Shown: positions 17,797 to 25,914 of the stretch, one piece after another | Position numbering within the stretch: position 1 is the first letter of the stretch | How the letters are laid out: the number at the start of each line of letters is the position of its first letter | From: Betaproteobacteria bacterium | Lineage (GTDB): Bacteria; Pseudomonadota; Gammaproteobacteria; Burkholderiales; Burkholderiaceae_C | Length of the DNA stretch: 48,739 bases | Direction: 5' to 3' | Assembly (NCBI GenBank): GCA_013289985.1 | Contig: JABCYW010000032.1 | Span: 1 to 48,739 of the forward strand | Notes under the pieces: generated by a model | The model's database searches: none | What the model saw: only the letters and a program-made list of their open reading frames with translations | Told to the model about the DNA's origin: nothing | Made by a program: the position numbers and the translations under genes

Positions 17797-18746
17797 CCAG
17801 CGCCTCCACTGCTCACTCGGTCGTCGACGCCACGGCCCGCACGAAATGGATCTCCGGCGTCATCGTCGTGATCTACGCGCTGGTGACGATCACCCCGCTT
17901 CTGTGGATCTTCCTGACCAGCTTCAAGACCTCGGCGGACGCCGTCGCGTATCCGCCCAAGGTGTTCTCGCAGCCGTCGCTCGAGGGGTATTGCAACCTGT
18001 TCAACATCAGTTCGCGCCAGACGCCGGAATTCATGGCCAGCCTGCCGCCGCCGCAGGGCTATTGCGCCAGGGTCGCACGCGAGCGCGGGATGGTCATCGC
18101 CGGGCCGTCGAAGACGCCGGGGCGGTTGCTGAATTCCCTGGTCATCGGCTTCGGGTCGACCTTTCTCGCGGTCTTCCTGGGGACGCTGGCGGCCTACGCG
18201 CTGTCGCGATTCAGGGTGCCGGTCAAGGACGACCTGTTGTTCTTCATCCTCTCGACTCGCTTCATGCCGCCGATCGCGGTGGCGATCCCGATCTACCTGA
18301 TGTTCCGCCAGCTTGGCCTGCTCGACAGCTACATCGGCATGATTCTTCTCTACACCGCGGTCAACGTCTCGCTGGCGGTGTGGCTGCTCAAAGGCTTCAT
18401 CGACGAGATCCCCCGCGAATACGAGGAGGCCGCGCTGGTGGACGGCTACACGCGGCTGCAGGCGTTCGTCAAGACCGTGTTGCCGCAGGCCACGACGGGC
18501 ATCGCCGCGACCGCCGTCTTCTGCCTCATCTTCTCGTGGAACGAATACGCGTTCGCGGTGCTGCTGACCAGCGGCAACGCCCAGACGATGCCCCCATTCA
18601 TCCCGTTCATCATCGGCGAAGGCGGGCAGGATTGGCCCGCGGTCGCGGCGGCCACGACGCTGTTCGTGGTTCCGATCCTCATCTTCACCGTGCTATTGCG
18701 CAGGCAGTTGCTGCGCGGCATCACGTTCGGGGCGGTGCGCAAGTGA
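17793..18746 (+). CDS. Carbohydrate ABC transporter permease 2 (MalG-like)
   Basis: A 317-residue permease with six predicted membrane segments and an EAA loop (EEAALVDGYTRLQAFVKTVLP) near residue 210. Between the first and second membrane segments it has a long hydrophilic loop (about residues 45-110) containing GYCNLF and GYCARV, longer than in typical MalG relatives and with two cysteines. If periplasmic, these could form a disulfide or touch the binding protein. The ATG overlaps the permease 1 stop, and its own stop overlaps the GTG of the small membrane protein, continuing tight coupling. Confidence 0.93.
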   Translation: MTSASTAHSVVDATARTKWISGVIVVIYALVTITPLLWIFLTSFKTSADAVAYPPKVFSQPSLEGYCNLFNISSRQTPEFMASLPPPQGYCARVARERGMVIAGPSKTPGRLLNSLVIGFGSTFLAVFLGTLAAYALSRFRVPVKDDLLFFILSTRFMPPIAVAIPIYLMFRQLGLLDSYIGMILLYTAVNVSLAVWLLKGFIDEIPREYEEAALVDGYTRLQAFVKTVLPQATTGIAATAVFCLIFSWNEYAFAVLLTSGNAQTMPPFIPFIIGEGGQDWPAVAAATTLFVVPILIFTVLLRRQLLRGITFGAVRK

Positions 18747-18952
18747 CCGCCGAGTCCACGCCGGCTCCGGGCGCCGACCGTAAGCGTCGCTGGCTTCGCC
18801 GCGGCCCCTGGGAAAACGCGTCGGCCGGCGTGATCGGCGCGGGCCTGTTCATGCTGATGCAGCCATTCGCACTGGATCTGTACACCTGGTCGTTCGGCGT
18901 CATCCTGGCCGGCACGCTCGCCTTCGTCGTCACCAGCCACTTTCCCGAGTGA
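18743..18952 (+). CDS. Small two-helix membrane protein of the ABC operon
   Basis: A 69-residue protein starting at GTG 18743, which overlaps the permease 2 stop by 4 bp; its stop is 4 bp before the first ATPase gene. The first 22 residues are basic and hydrophilic (DRKRRWLRRG). Two hydrophobic stretches follow at about 28-45 and 47-65, the second ending TSHFPE. The arrangement predicts a helical hairpin in the inner membrane. I know no function; conserved small membrane proteins occur at the same place in some polyol ABC operons (for example GlpU of glycerol transport), but this sequence does not look like GlpU. Coding status rests on translational coupling on both sides and the clear membrane pattern. 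Confidence 0.75.
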   Translation: MTAESTPAPGADRKRRWLRRGPWENASAGVIGAGLFMLMQPFALDLYTWSFGVILAGTLAFVVTSHFPE

Positions 18953-18956
18953 CGCC

Positions 18957-20063
18957 ATGGCCGAGATCCGCCTGGAGAACGTGCAAAAGCGCTTTGGCGA
19001 ATTCGCCGCGGTGCGCGAGGCCTCGTTCACGGTCGCCGACGGTGAGTTCTTCGTTCTGCTCGGCCCGTCGGGCTGCGGCAAGACGACGACGCTGCGCATC
19101 ATCGCCGGGCTGGAGCTTGCGTCGGCGGGGCGCATCCTGCTCGATGGCGAGGACGTGACTTTCAGCCGCGCGTCGCACCGCGACATCGGTTTCGTGTTCC
19201 AGTTGTTCGCCCTCTACCCGCACATGAGCGTGCGCGGGAACATCGGCTTCCCGCTCAAGTGCCAGGGCGTGGCGCGCGCCGAGATCAGACGGCGCGTCGA
19301 CGAGGTGGCGCGACTGCTGCGCGTCGAGCACCTTCTCGCACGGTCGGTCTCCGGCCTCTCCGGCGGCGACAGCCAGCGCGTGGCGCTCGGCCGCGCCATC
19401 GTTCGCCAGGCCAAGGCTTTCATGATGGACGAGCCCCTGGGCGCTCTCGATTCGGAATTCCGCCACCTCATGTGCGTCGAGTTGCGCCGGCTGCACGAGC
19501 GCATCCATGCCACCACCGTCTACGTCACCCACGACCAGAACGAGGCGATGGCGATGGCCGACAAGATCGCCGTCATGAACGGAGGCGTGATCGAGCAGAT
19601 GGGCGCGCCCATGGAGGTCTATGAGCGGCCGGCCAGCGTGTTCGTCGCCGATTTCATCGGCGCGCCGGCGATGAATTTCCTGCCCTTCGAGGCGGCGCTG
19701 ACACACGGCAGCGAGGCCATCGACCTGGCCGGAGCGCGCGTCGCCGTGCCGGCGTTGCGGGAGGACGTGAGCACGCGGCGGTTGCTGTGTGGCGTGCGGC
19801 CGGAGCACGTCCAACTCGCCGACGACGCTCCCCTGCGGGCCCAAGTGCTGGGCGCCGAGTACCTGGGCAGTTGCCAGATCGTGACGCTGACAACGGCCGT
19901 CGGGAGCACCTTGCGCGCGAAGGTGGCCGCGGATGCGCGGGTGGCCTCGGGCGACCACGTGGGCCTGCGCTTCGACGCCACGGCCGTCTCGCTGTTCGAT
20001 CGAAGCTCCGGGCGCGCCTTGCGGACGGCGCGCAACGACGGCGCGGGAGCGGTTCATGGCTGA
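18957..20063 (+). CDS. Carbohydrate ABC transporter ATPase 1 (MalK/UgpC-like)
   Basis: A 368-residue ATP-binding subunit. Walker A is GPSGCGKTT (about 36-44), the Q-loop is VFQLFALYPHM, Walker B is AFMMDEPLGALD and the switch histidine is in VTHDQ. The signature is LSGGDSQR, with Asp in place of the usual Gln. A C-terminal TOBE-type regulatory domain (about 240-350) contains GVRPEHVQL. It is paired with a second, different ATPase, suggesting a heterodimeric motor. Its end overlaps the next ATPase start by 8 bp. Confidence 0.93.
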   Translation: MAEIRLENVQKRFGEFAAVREASFTVADGEFFVLLGPSGCGKTTTLRIIAGLELASAGRILLDGEDVTFSRASHRDIGFVFQLFALYPHMSVRGNIGFPLKCQGVARAEIRRRVDEVARLLRVEHLLARSVSGLSGGDSQRVALGRAIVRQAKAFMMDEPLGALDSEFRHLMCVELRRLHERIHATTVYVTHDQNEAMAMADKIAVMNGGVIEQMGAPMEVYERPASVFVADFIGAPAMNFLPFEAALTHGSEAIDLAGARVAVPALREDVSTRRLLCGVRPEHVQLADDAPLRAQVLGAEYLGSCQIVTLTTAVGSTLRAKVAADARVASGDHVGLRFDATAVSLFDRSSGRALRTARNDGAGAVHG

Positions 20064-21090
20064 CCTGCGGCTGGCCTCTGTCAGCAAGCGCTTCGGCGCC
20101 GTGTCGGCGGTGCAAGGTCTGGATCTGGAGATCGCCTCCGGTGACTTCATCGTGCTGCTGGGCCCGAGCGGCGCCGGCAAGACCACCACGTTGCGCCTTG
20201 TCGCCGGCCTCGAGCGACCCGACCAGGGCCAAGTGCACATCGGCGGACGCGACGTCACCCACGAGGCGCCGGCCCTGCGCGACGTCACGTTCGTCTTCCA
20301 GCAGTATTCGCTCTACCCGCACCTGAGTGTGTTCGACAACCTCGCGTTCCCGTTGCGCTCGCCGCTGCGGCGACTGTCGCCGGAGGGGATCCGGCGCAAG
20401 GTGGAAGAGGTGGCCAGGCTGCTGCGCATCGAGGACAAGCTGTCCAGCCCCGCCACCCGGCTTTCAGGTGGCCAGATGCAACGCGTGGCCATCGGGCGGG
20501 CACTCGTGCGCAACCCGGCCGTCGCGCTGATGGACGAGCCGCTTTCGTCGCTGGACGCCAAGCTGCGCGACGACCTGCGGCTCGAACTCAAGCGGATCCA
20601 GCAGGACCTGGCTGCCACCGTGCTGTACGTGACTCACGACCAGACCGAGGCCATGACGCTGGCGACGCGCATCGGGGTTCTCGAGAACGGGCAACTGGCG
20701 CAGATCGGCACGCCCAGGGCCATCTATGAAGACCCCGCGAGTCTCTACGTGGCCTCGCGCCTGGGGTCGCCGCGCATCAACCTCGTGCCGCTCGGCGCAC
20801 TTGGCGAAGCCGCCGCCCCCCCGCTCGCCGTCACGGCGGGCGTGCGCGCCGAGCACGTGGAGGTCGTGAACGCGTCCGCCACGGCTGCCCAGGAGGGCTG
20901 GCCCGCATGCCTGGTGCGCCTGGAGAGCCTGAGCGACCAGCGCCTGGCCGTGTTCACCCTCGAGGGCACGGAGCAGCAGATCGTCGCAGCCCTCCCTCCT
21001 GAGGCCGTCCTGGCACCGGGCACCGGCGTGCGGCTGCGCTTCAGGCGCCTGCTGTGGTTCGACGCGCAGGGCCAGCGCGTCGGCACCTGA
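20056..21090 (+). CDS. Carbohydrate ABC transporter ATPase 2 (MalK/UgpC-like)
   Basis: A 344-residue ATP-binding subunit with a canonical set of motifs: Walker A GPSGAGKTT, Q-loop VFQQYSLYPHL, signature LSGGQMQR, Walker B VALMDEPLSSLD and VTHDQTEA. A shorter TOBE-like C-terminal domain follows (about 240-340, GVRAEHVEV). The start ATG lies inside the end of ATPase 1, giving an 8-bp overlap. Two non-identical ATPases in one operon resemble the glycerol ABC system (GlpS/GlpT) more than maltose-type systems with a single MalK. Confidence 0.93.
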   Translation: MADLRLASVSKRFGAVSAVQGLDLEIASGDFIVLLGPSGAGKTTTLRLVAGLERPDQGQVHIGGRDVTHEAPALRDVTFVFQQYSLYPHLSVFDNLAFPLRSPLRRLSPEGIRRKVEEVARLLRIEDKLSSPATRLSGGQMQRVAIGRALVRNPAVALMDEPLSSLDAKLRDDLRLELKRIQQDLAATVLYVTHDQTEAMTLATRIGVLENGQLAQIGTPRAIYEDPASLYVASRLGSPRINLVPLGALGEAAAPPLAVTAGVRAEHVEVVNASATAAQEGWPACLVRLESLSDQRLAVFTLEGTEQQIVAALPPEAVLAPGTGVRLRFRRLLWFDAQGQRVGT

Positions 21091-21119
21091 TCCGTCACTG
21101 CCCGATCCGGGAGAAATCC

Positions 21120-21707
21120 ATGACGCACAGAGCCTTGATCCAAGCGGCGACGCAGACGCTGATCGACCACGCGGACGAACTCACGCAGCTCGACCGCGCC
21201 ATCGGCGACGGCGACCACGGACTAAACATGCGCCGCGGCGCGCAAGCCATCCAGGCCCGGCTCGATGAACTGGCGGACGTGTCCCTGAACGAGGCGCTCA
21301 GGGCGATGGGCATGACCTGCATGTCCAGCATCGGTGGATCGTCCGGGCCGGTCTTCGGCACTTTCCTGGTGACGCTGGGCAAGGAATTGCCCGCCCAACC
21401 CGGGCCAGCGGATCTGGCGCGCGCGGTGGACCTCGGCGTCAAGGCGCTGACCCGGCTGGGCAAGGCGGAGGTCGGACAGAAGACGCTGCTCGACGTGCTC
21501 GACCCGGTGCGCCGGGTTCTGGAAACCGGCGGCGCGGATCTCGTGGCCCGGGTTCGCGAATGCGCGCTCGCGAGCGCGACGGCCACGGCGCAGATCGAGG
21601 CCACGCGCGGGCGCGCCTCGTTCCTGGGCGAGCGCGCGCTCGGTCACGTCGATCCAGGATCGCGCTCCATGGCCTTGATCATCGGCGCCATTTGCGACAC
21701 CCTTTGA
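21120..21707 (+). CDS. dhaL: Dihydroxyacetone kinase ADP-binding subunit DhaL
   Basis: A 195-residue DhaL-domain protein, slightly shorter than the E. coli protein (about 210). The nucleotide/magnesium site DRAIGDGDHGLNM is at residues 25-37, with Asp30, Asp32 and His33 as metal ligands. SSIGGSSGPVFG and GQKTLLDVLDP are the other conserved blocks. DhaL carries the ADP/ATP that phosphorylates dihydroxyacetone held on DhaK. It follows the ATPase genes by 29 bp and precedes dhaK, the reverse of the common K-L-M order. No DhaM phosphotransferase is visible, so ATP exchange or a distant DhaM is needed. Confidence 0.93.
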   Translation: MTHRALIQAATQTLIDHADELTQLDRAIGDGDHGLNMRRGAQAIQARLDELADVSLNEALRAMGMTCMSSIGGSSGPVFGTFLVTLGKELPAQPGPADLARAVDLGVKALTRLGKAEVGQKTLLDVLDPVRRVLETGGADLVARVRECALASATATAQIEATRGRASFLGERALGHVDPGSRSMALIIGAICDTL

Positions 21708-21747
21708 CTCCCAGCACGCCCCAGCCAATCAACTTCGGGATCCGGCC

Positions 21748-22737
21748 ATGAAGAAGCTCATCAACCATGTCGACACCGTCCTGGCCGAATCGCTGGACGG
21801 ATTCGCCGCGGCGCACGCCGACATCGTCACCCTCGGCCCGGCACGCCACTTCGTGCGCAGGCGCACGCTCAAGCCGGGCAAGGTGGCGCTCATTTCGGGC
21901 GGCGGCTCAGGCCACGAGCCGCTGCACGCGGGCTTCGTGGGCCATGGCATGCTCGATGCGGCCTGCCCGGGACAGATCTTCACCTCGCCGACGCCCGACC
22001 AGATGCTGGCCGCGGCGGAGGCCGTGCACACGGGCGCCGGCGTGCTGTTCATCGTGAAGAACTATTCCGGCGACATGATGAACTTCCAGATGGCGGCCGA
22101 GATGCTGGACAAGGAGAACGCCACCGTCGTGATCAACGACGACGTCGCCGTCGAGAACTCGACCTACACCACGGGTCGCCGCGGCGTGGCGGGCACGTTG
22201 CTGGTGGAGCGCATCGTCGGCGCGGCCGCCGAACTCGGCCAGGGCCTCGCGGAATTGAAGGCCGTCGGCGACGCGGTCAATCGATGCACCGCGAGCATGG
22301 GCGTTGCCCTCAGTTCATGCACCGTTCCAGCCGCGGGGCAGCCGACGTTTCAGATCGCCGCGGATGAAATGGAGATGGGCGTCGGCATCCACGGCGAGCC
22401 GGGCCGCCGTCGCGTGAAGATGACAAGCGCGCAGGACATCGCGGCGGAAATGATCGGCAATGTCCTGAAGGACCTGTCGCTCAAGCGGGGACAAGAGGTG
22501 ATCCTCCTCGTCAACGGCTTCGGCGGAACTCCCCTGATGGAGTTGTACGTGATGGTCAACGCCGCGCGCCTGCTCCTCGAGAGCTCCGGCATCAGGGTTG
22601 CACGATACCTCGCAGGTTCCTACGTGACTTCGCTCGAAATGGCCGGCTGCTCGGTCACGGTTTGCGCGGCGGATGCATCGATGCTGTCGATGTGGGACGC
22701 CCCGCTCCACACGCCGGCGCTGCGTTGGGGCATGTAG
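21748..22737 (+). CDS. dhaK: Dihydroxyacetone kinase substrate-binding subunit DhaK
   Basis: A 329-residue DhaK-domain protein. The covalent substrate-binding histidine is His215 in GVGIHGEPG, and GGGSGHEP and FTSPTPDQ are conserved substrate-site blocks. Length and motifs are normal for a complete subunit. Together with DhaL it would convert dihydroxyacetone, or a related ketose, to its phosphate, feeding triose-phosphate metabolism. It is the last gene of the ABC operon, 40 bp after dhaL, which ties kinase to import. Related kinases act on tetruloses such as erythrulose, so the exact substrate is open. Confidence 0.94.
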   Translation: MKKLINHVDTVLAESLDGFAAAHADIVTLGPARHFVRRRTLKPGKVALISGGGSGHEPLHAGFVGHGMLDAACPGQIFTSPTPDQMLAAAEAVHTGAGVLFIVKNYSGDMMNFQMAAEMLDKENATVVINDDVAVENSTYTTGRRGVAGTLLVERIVGAAAELGQGLAELKAVGDAVNRCTASMGVALSSCTVPAAGQPTFQIAADEMEMGVGIHGEPGRRRVKMTSAQDIAAEMIGNVLKDLSLKRGQEVILLVNGFGGTPLMELYVMVNAARLLLESSGIRVARYLAGSYVTSLEMAGCSVTVCAADASMLSMWDAPLHTPALRWGM

Positions 22738-22865
22738 GACGTGTCGCGCCTTGGGTGAGGCGTCGTGCAGCGTACGTCCGCCACCGCTCGCGAAGCGGCC
22801 TCTTCATGTCGGGTCGAAGGGAGCTGGAGGTGCTCCGCCACGAACGCGTCAGCGATGCGCGGTGC

Positions 22866-23921
22866 CTAGACCCCCAGCAACTTGTGGATCCGCGGACTGC
22901 TGGTGGTGTACTCGATCGGCCCGTCGTCGCCGGGACTGAGGTGCCCCGCCACGCCCGCCGCCGCCAGCGTCGCCTCATGGAACGCCGACAGGATCAGCCG
23001 CTGCTTGCCCGGGTAGTGCACGACGTCGCCGATGGCGAACAGGCCGGGCACGCTGGTCTGGAATTTCGCCGTCTCCACGTGCACCTGGCGGCGCTCCAGC
23101 GCGAGACCCCAGTCGGCGAACGGGCCGAGCTTGGGCGACAGGCCCTGCAGCACGACGACGGTGTCCACGGGCAGCGGCACGCTGGCGCCGGTGGCGTCCA
23201 GCAGCGTCAGCGCGGTGAGGCGATCGCCGTCGACCTCCAGGCCCGTGGGCTGGCCGGCGATGAAGCGCAGGCCGCCCGCGCTGCAGGCGCTGCGGAAGGC
23301 GGCCACGGTGTCGTCGGCGGCGTCGAACGCGTCGCGGCGGTGGATGAGCGTCACGCGCGCGGGCGCGTCGCTCGCGCCGCGCGCGACCGCGTCGCACAGG
23401 CGCGTGGCGAACGCCAGCGCCTGCTCGGTGGCGCCCGACACCAGCACCTCCTTGCCGGCCAGCGCGCTCGCCGGCACGGCCTCGGCGCGATGGAACAGCT
23501 GCCTGCCCTCGAACGCGTCCAGGCCGGCCACCTTCAGCGTGCGCGGCACGAAGGCGCCCACGCCCGCGGCCAGCACGATGGCGCCGCAGTCGAAGTGCAG
23601 GCCGGCGCGGGTGCGCACGTCGAAGCGGCCGTCGCCGGTGCGTGCGACCTGGCTCACCAGCTGGTCGAAGTGGAACGGGGTGGCGAAGGGACGGATCTGC
23701 TGGAGCAGGCGGTCCGTCAGCTCGCGGCCCGTGCACGCGGGCAGGGCCGGGATGTCGTAGATCGGCTTGTCGCCGTAGAGCTCGACGCACTGGCCGCCCG
23801 CGAAGGGCAGGGCGTCGACGACGTGCGCGGAGATCTCGCGCAGGCCCAGCTCGAAGACCTGGAACAGGCCCGCGGGGCCCGCACCGATGATCAGCGCGTC
23901 GGTCTTGAGGGGAGCGGCCAT
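22866..23921 (-). CDS. Ferredoxin--NADP reductase (thioredoxin-reductase-like type)
   Basis: A 351-residue FAD protein of the TrxR-like ferredoxin reductase type. The N-terminal FAD site is IIGAGPAGLFQ (about 11-21), the GQCVELYGDK block is near residue 43, and the second dinucleotide region is VLVSGATEQA (about 155). FAIGDVVHYPGK near residue 295 is the C-terminal FAD motif. It lacks the CxxC of thioredoxin reductase, which supports ferredoxin/flavodoxin as partner. It is the last gene of the sulfate-reduction cluster, 25 bp after fdxA, so it plausibly reduces that ferredoxin with NADPH to drive sulfite reductase. Confidence 0.9.
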   Translation of the reverse strand: MAAPLKTDALIIGAGPAGLFQVFELGLREISAHVVDALPFAGGQCVELYGDKPIYDIPALPACTGRELTDRLLQQIRPFATPFHFDQLVSQVARTGDGRFDVRTRAGLHFDCGAIVLAAGVGAFVPRTLKVAGLDAFEGRQLFHRAEAVPASALAGKEVLVSGATEQALAFATRLCDAVARGASDAPARVTLIHRRDAFDAADDTVAAFRSACSAGGLRFIAGQPTGLEVDGDRLTALTLLDATGASVPLPVDTVVVLQGLSPKLGPFADWGLALERRQVHVETAKFQTSVPGLFAIGDVVHYPGKQRLILSAFHEATLAAAGVAGHLSPGDDGPIEYTTSSPRIHKLLGV

Positions 23922-23946
23922 CGCTGCGGTGCGAGCCAGCCAGCGA

Positions 23947-24270
23947 TCACTTGATCAGGTGGCCGACCTTGTCCTTGACGTCCTTCCATTCGTCGGCGTC
24001 GGGCAGCGCGGCCTTGCGCTTGGTGATGCTGGGCCAGTTCTTGGCCAGGTCGGCGTTGATCTTGATGAACGCGAGCTGGTCGGCCGGCACGTCTTCTTCC
24101 GGCAGGATCGCGTTGACCGGGCACTCGGGGATGCACACGGCGCAGTCGATGCACTCGTCCGGATCGATCGCCAGGAAGTTGGGGCCTTCGCGGAAGCAGT
24201 CGACGGGGCACACGTCCACGCAATCGGTGTACTTGCAACGGATACAGGCTTCGGTAACGACGTGGGTCAT
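23947..24270 (-). CDS. fdxA: 7Fe (3Fe-4S/4Fe-4S) ferredoxin
   Basis: A 107-residue ferredoxin. The N-terminal cysteine set reads [18 protein letters not shown] and the second reads [12 protein letters not shown], the FdxA pattern that holds one 3Fe-4S and one 4Fe-4S cluster. The C-terminal extension of about 40 residues, with WPSITKRK, is also typical. The start is ATG 24270 (MTHVVTEAC); the frame is open further upstream but the extension is Pro/Arg-rich and not conserved. It lies between cobA and the ferredoxin reductase, which suggests a role in supplying electrons to CysI. FdxA proteins also have general roles, so this is inference. Confidence 0.95.
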   Translation of the reverse strand: MTHVVTEACIRCKYTDCVDVCPVDCFREGPNFLAIDPDECIDCAVCIPECPVNAILPEEDVPADQLAFIKINADLAKNWPSITKRKAALPDADEWKDVKDKVGHLIK

Positions 24271-24310
24271 GGCAACGGGTGCGTGGCGAAAGGCGGGGGC
24301 AGCCAGGATT

Positions 24311-25069
24311 CTAAGGCTTGGAGTCTGCCGGGAGCGCGGGCAGGGCGATGGATTCGATCGTGGGCGTCGTGGTCGAGGCCAGGGCGGTGGCGCCGATGCC
24401 GACAATGACGACCGTCGGGCGGCCGCCGTGCAGCACCACGGCCTCGGGCAGGGTGTCGACGCGGTGGTCGCTGCCGTGCTGGTCGGGCCAGCCGGCGCGC
24501 GACACGACGGCCACCGGCGTCGCGGGCGGCCAGCCGGCGCCCAGCAGGCGGCGCGACAGCGCGGCGAGCTGGCGGCCGGCCATGTAGAAGACCTCGGTGT
24601 CGGCGCCGCGCGTGGCCACCAGCTCGCCGGCGCGCGTCATGGCCGTGCTCAGCGCGACGCTGCGGCCGGTGCCGCGCCGCGTCAGGGGGCGCTTCAGGTC
24701 GGCCGCCGCGGCGATCGCCGCGGTGACGCCCGGCACCACCTCGCACGGGATGCCGGCCGCGGCCAGCGCCTCCAGCTCCTCGTCGAGGCGGCCGAACACG
24801 CTCGGGTCGCCGCCCTTGAGCCGCACGACGGGGCCGCCGGCGCGCGCGTGCTGCACCAGCAGCGCGTTGATGCGCGCCTGCGCGGTGGAGTCGCAGAACC
24901 CGCGCTTGCCCACGTCGATCCATTCGGCCTGGGGCGCCATCTCGCGCAGCGCCGGGTCGATGAGTGCGTCGTGCAGCACCACCCGCGCGGCGGCCAGCGC
25001 GCGCGCGCCGCGCAGCGTGATCAGGTCGGCGGAGCCCGGGCCGGCCCCGACGATGGTGACCTGGGTCAC
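24311..25069 (-). CDS. cobA: Uroporphyrinogen-III C-methyltransferase
   Basis: A 252-residue SUMT that adds two methyl groups from S-adenosylmethionine to uroporphyrinogen III to give precorrin-2, the precursor of siroheme and cobalamin. Family motifs are [15 protein letters not shown] near the N-terminus, [14 protein letters not shown] (about 81-94), VPGVTAA, and FYMAG. It is the stand-alone form without the CysG oxidase/chelatase domain, so the dehydrogenase/ferrochelatase must be elsewhere. Placement after cysH points to siroheme for the sulfite reductase. The gap to cysH is 58 bp. Confidence 0.94.
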   Translation of the reverse strand: MTQVTIVGAGPGSADLITLRGARALAAARVVLHDALIDPALREMAPQAEWIDVGKRGFCDSTAQARINALLVQHARAGGPVVRLKGGDPSVFGRLDEELEALAAAGIPCEVVPGVTAAIAAAADLKRPLTRRGTGRSVALSTAMTRAGELVATRGADTEVFYMAGRQLAALSRRLLGAGWPPATPVAVVSRAGWPDQHGSDHRVDTLPEAVVLHGGRPTVVIVGIGATALASTTTPTIESIALPALPADSKP

Positions 25070-25127
25070 TGGACTACCCTCCGCCTGACGGCTGCGGTGC
25101 GAGCGCCTGCTGGCGGCCGGGCGGCGC

Positions 25128-25913
25128 TCATGCCGCGACGGCGTCGGCCGTCTTGGTGGCGTGCAGGCCGCATTCCTTGGCGGCCTCGTCTTCCCACCAC
25201 CAGCGGCCGGCGCGGAAGTCCTCGCCCACGGCGATGGCGCGCGTGCAGGGTTCGCAGCCGATGCTGGGCATGAACTCGTCGTGCAGCGGGTTGTAGGGCA
25301 CGTCGTGCGAGGCGATGTAGTGCCAGACGTCGTTCCACGTCCAGTCGGCCAGCGGATTGACCTTGGTGCGGCCGTTGACCTCGCTCTCGATGAAGGGCAC
25401 CGTGCCGCGGTTGTTCGACTGCTCGCGGCGCAGCCCCGTGATCCACGCGCCGCGGCCGTCCAGCATGCGGCCCAGCGGCTCCATCTTGCGCACGCCGCAG
25501 CAGGCCTTGCGCAGCTCGAGGCTCTTGTACATCGCGTCCTCGCCGTTGGCGCGCACGAAATGGATCACCTGCTCCTCGCGCGGACGGTAGACCTCCACCT
25601 TCAGGCCGTAGCGCTCCTCGATGCGCGGGATCAGCGCGGAGGTCTGCGGATGCAGCTTGCCGGTCTCCAGCGTGCCGATGGCGATGGGCAGCGCGAGCCG
25701 GGCGATCAGGTCGGTGACGACCATGTCCTCGGCGCCCAGGCTGGTGGCCTGCACGACGCTGCCGCGGTGATCCTGCGCGGTGGCGCGCAGCAGCTCGATG
25801 GTGGCGTCGAGCTTGGCCGCGAAGTCGGCGCTGGGGCGCGCGTACAGCGCGATGGCCGACGCCGTGGCCGGCGCCTGCAGCGACGAAAAGCTGGAGATTT
25901 CGGAAACGCTCAT
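25128..25913 (-). CDS. cysH: Assimilatory adenylyl-sulfate (APS) reductase
   Basis: A 261-residue CysH-family reductase. The cysteine pairs KACCGVRK and GCEPCTRA bind a 4Fe-4S cluster and mark the APS-reducing type rather than the cluster-free PAPS reductase. The P-loop-like ATSLGAEDMV and the R-loop segment TGLRREQSNNR are also present. The expected C-terminal catalytic cysteine lies in AAKECGLH. The reaction is APS plus thioredoxin to sulfite plus AMP. The start ATG 25913 is separated from the DUF934 stop by only one base. With CysI it forms the last two steps to sulfide. Confidence 0.94.
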   Translation of the reverse strand: MSVSEISSFSSLQAPATASAIALYARPSADFAAKLDATIELLRATAQDHRGSVVQATSLGAEDMVVTDLIARLALPIAIGTLETGKLHPQTSALIPRIEERYGLKVEVYRPREEQVIHFVRANGEDAMYKSLELRKACCGVRKMEPLGRMLDGRGAWITGLRREQSNNRGTVPFIESEVNGRTKVNPLADWTWNDVWHYIASHDVPYNPLHDEFMPSIGCEPCTRAIAVGEDFRAGRWWWEDEAAKECGLHATKTADAVAA

Positions 25914-25914
25914 G

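Noticed and set aside
22738-22865. Terminator after dhaK
   Set aside because: A small CGCCTT/GAGGCG stem exists but no T-run follows, so it is too weak to call.
24271-24405. Longer start for FdxA
   Set aside because: The extension overlaps cobA and is Pro/Arg-rich; the ferredoxin normally begins MTHVV.
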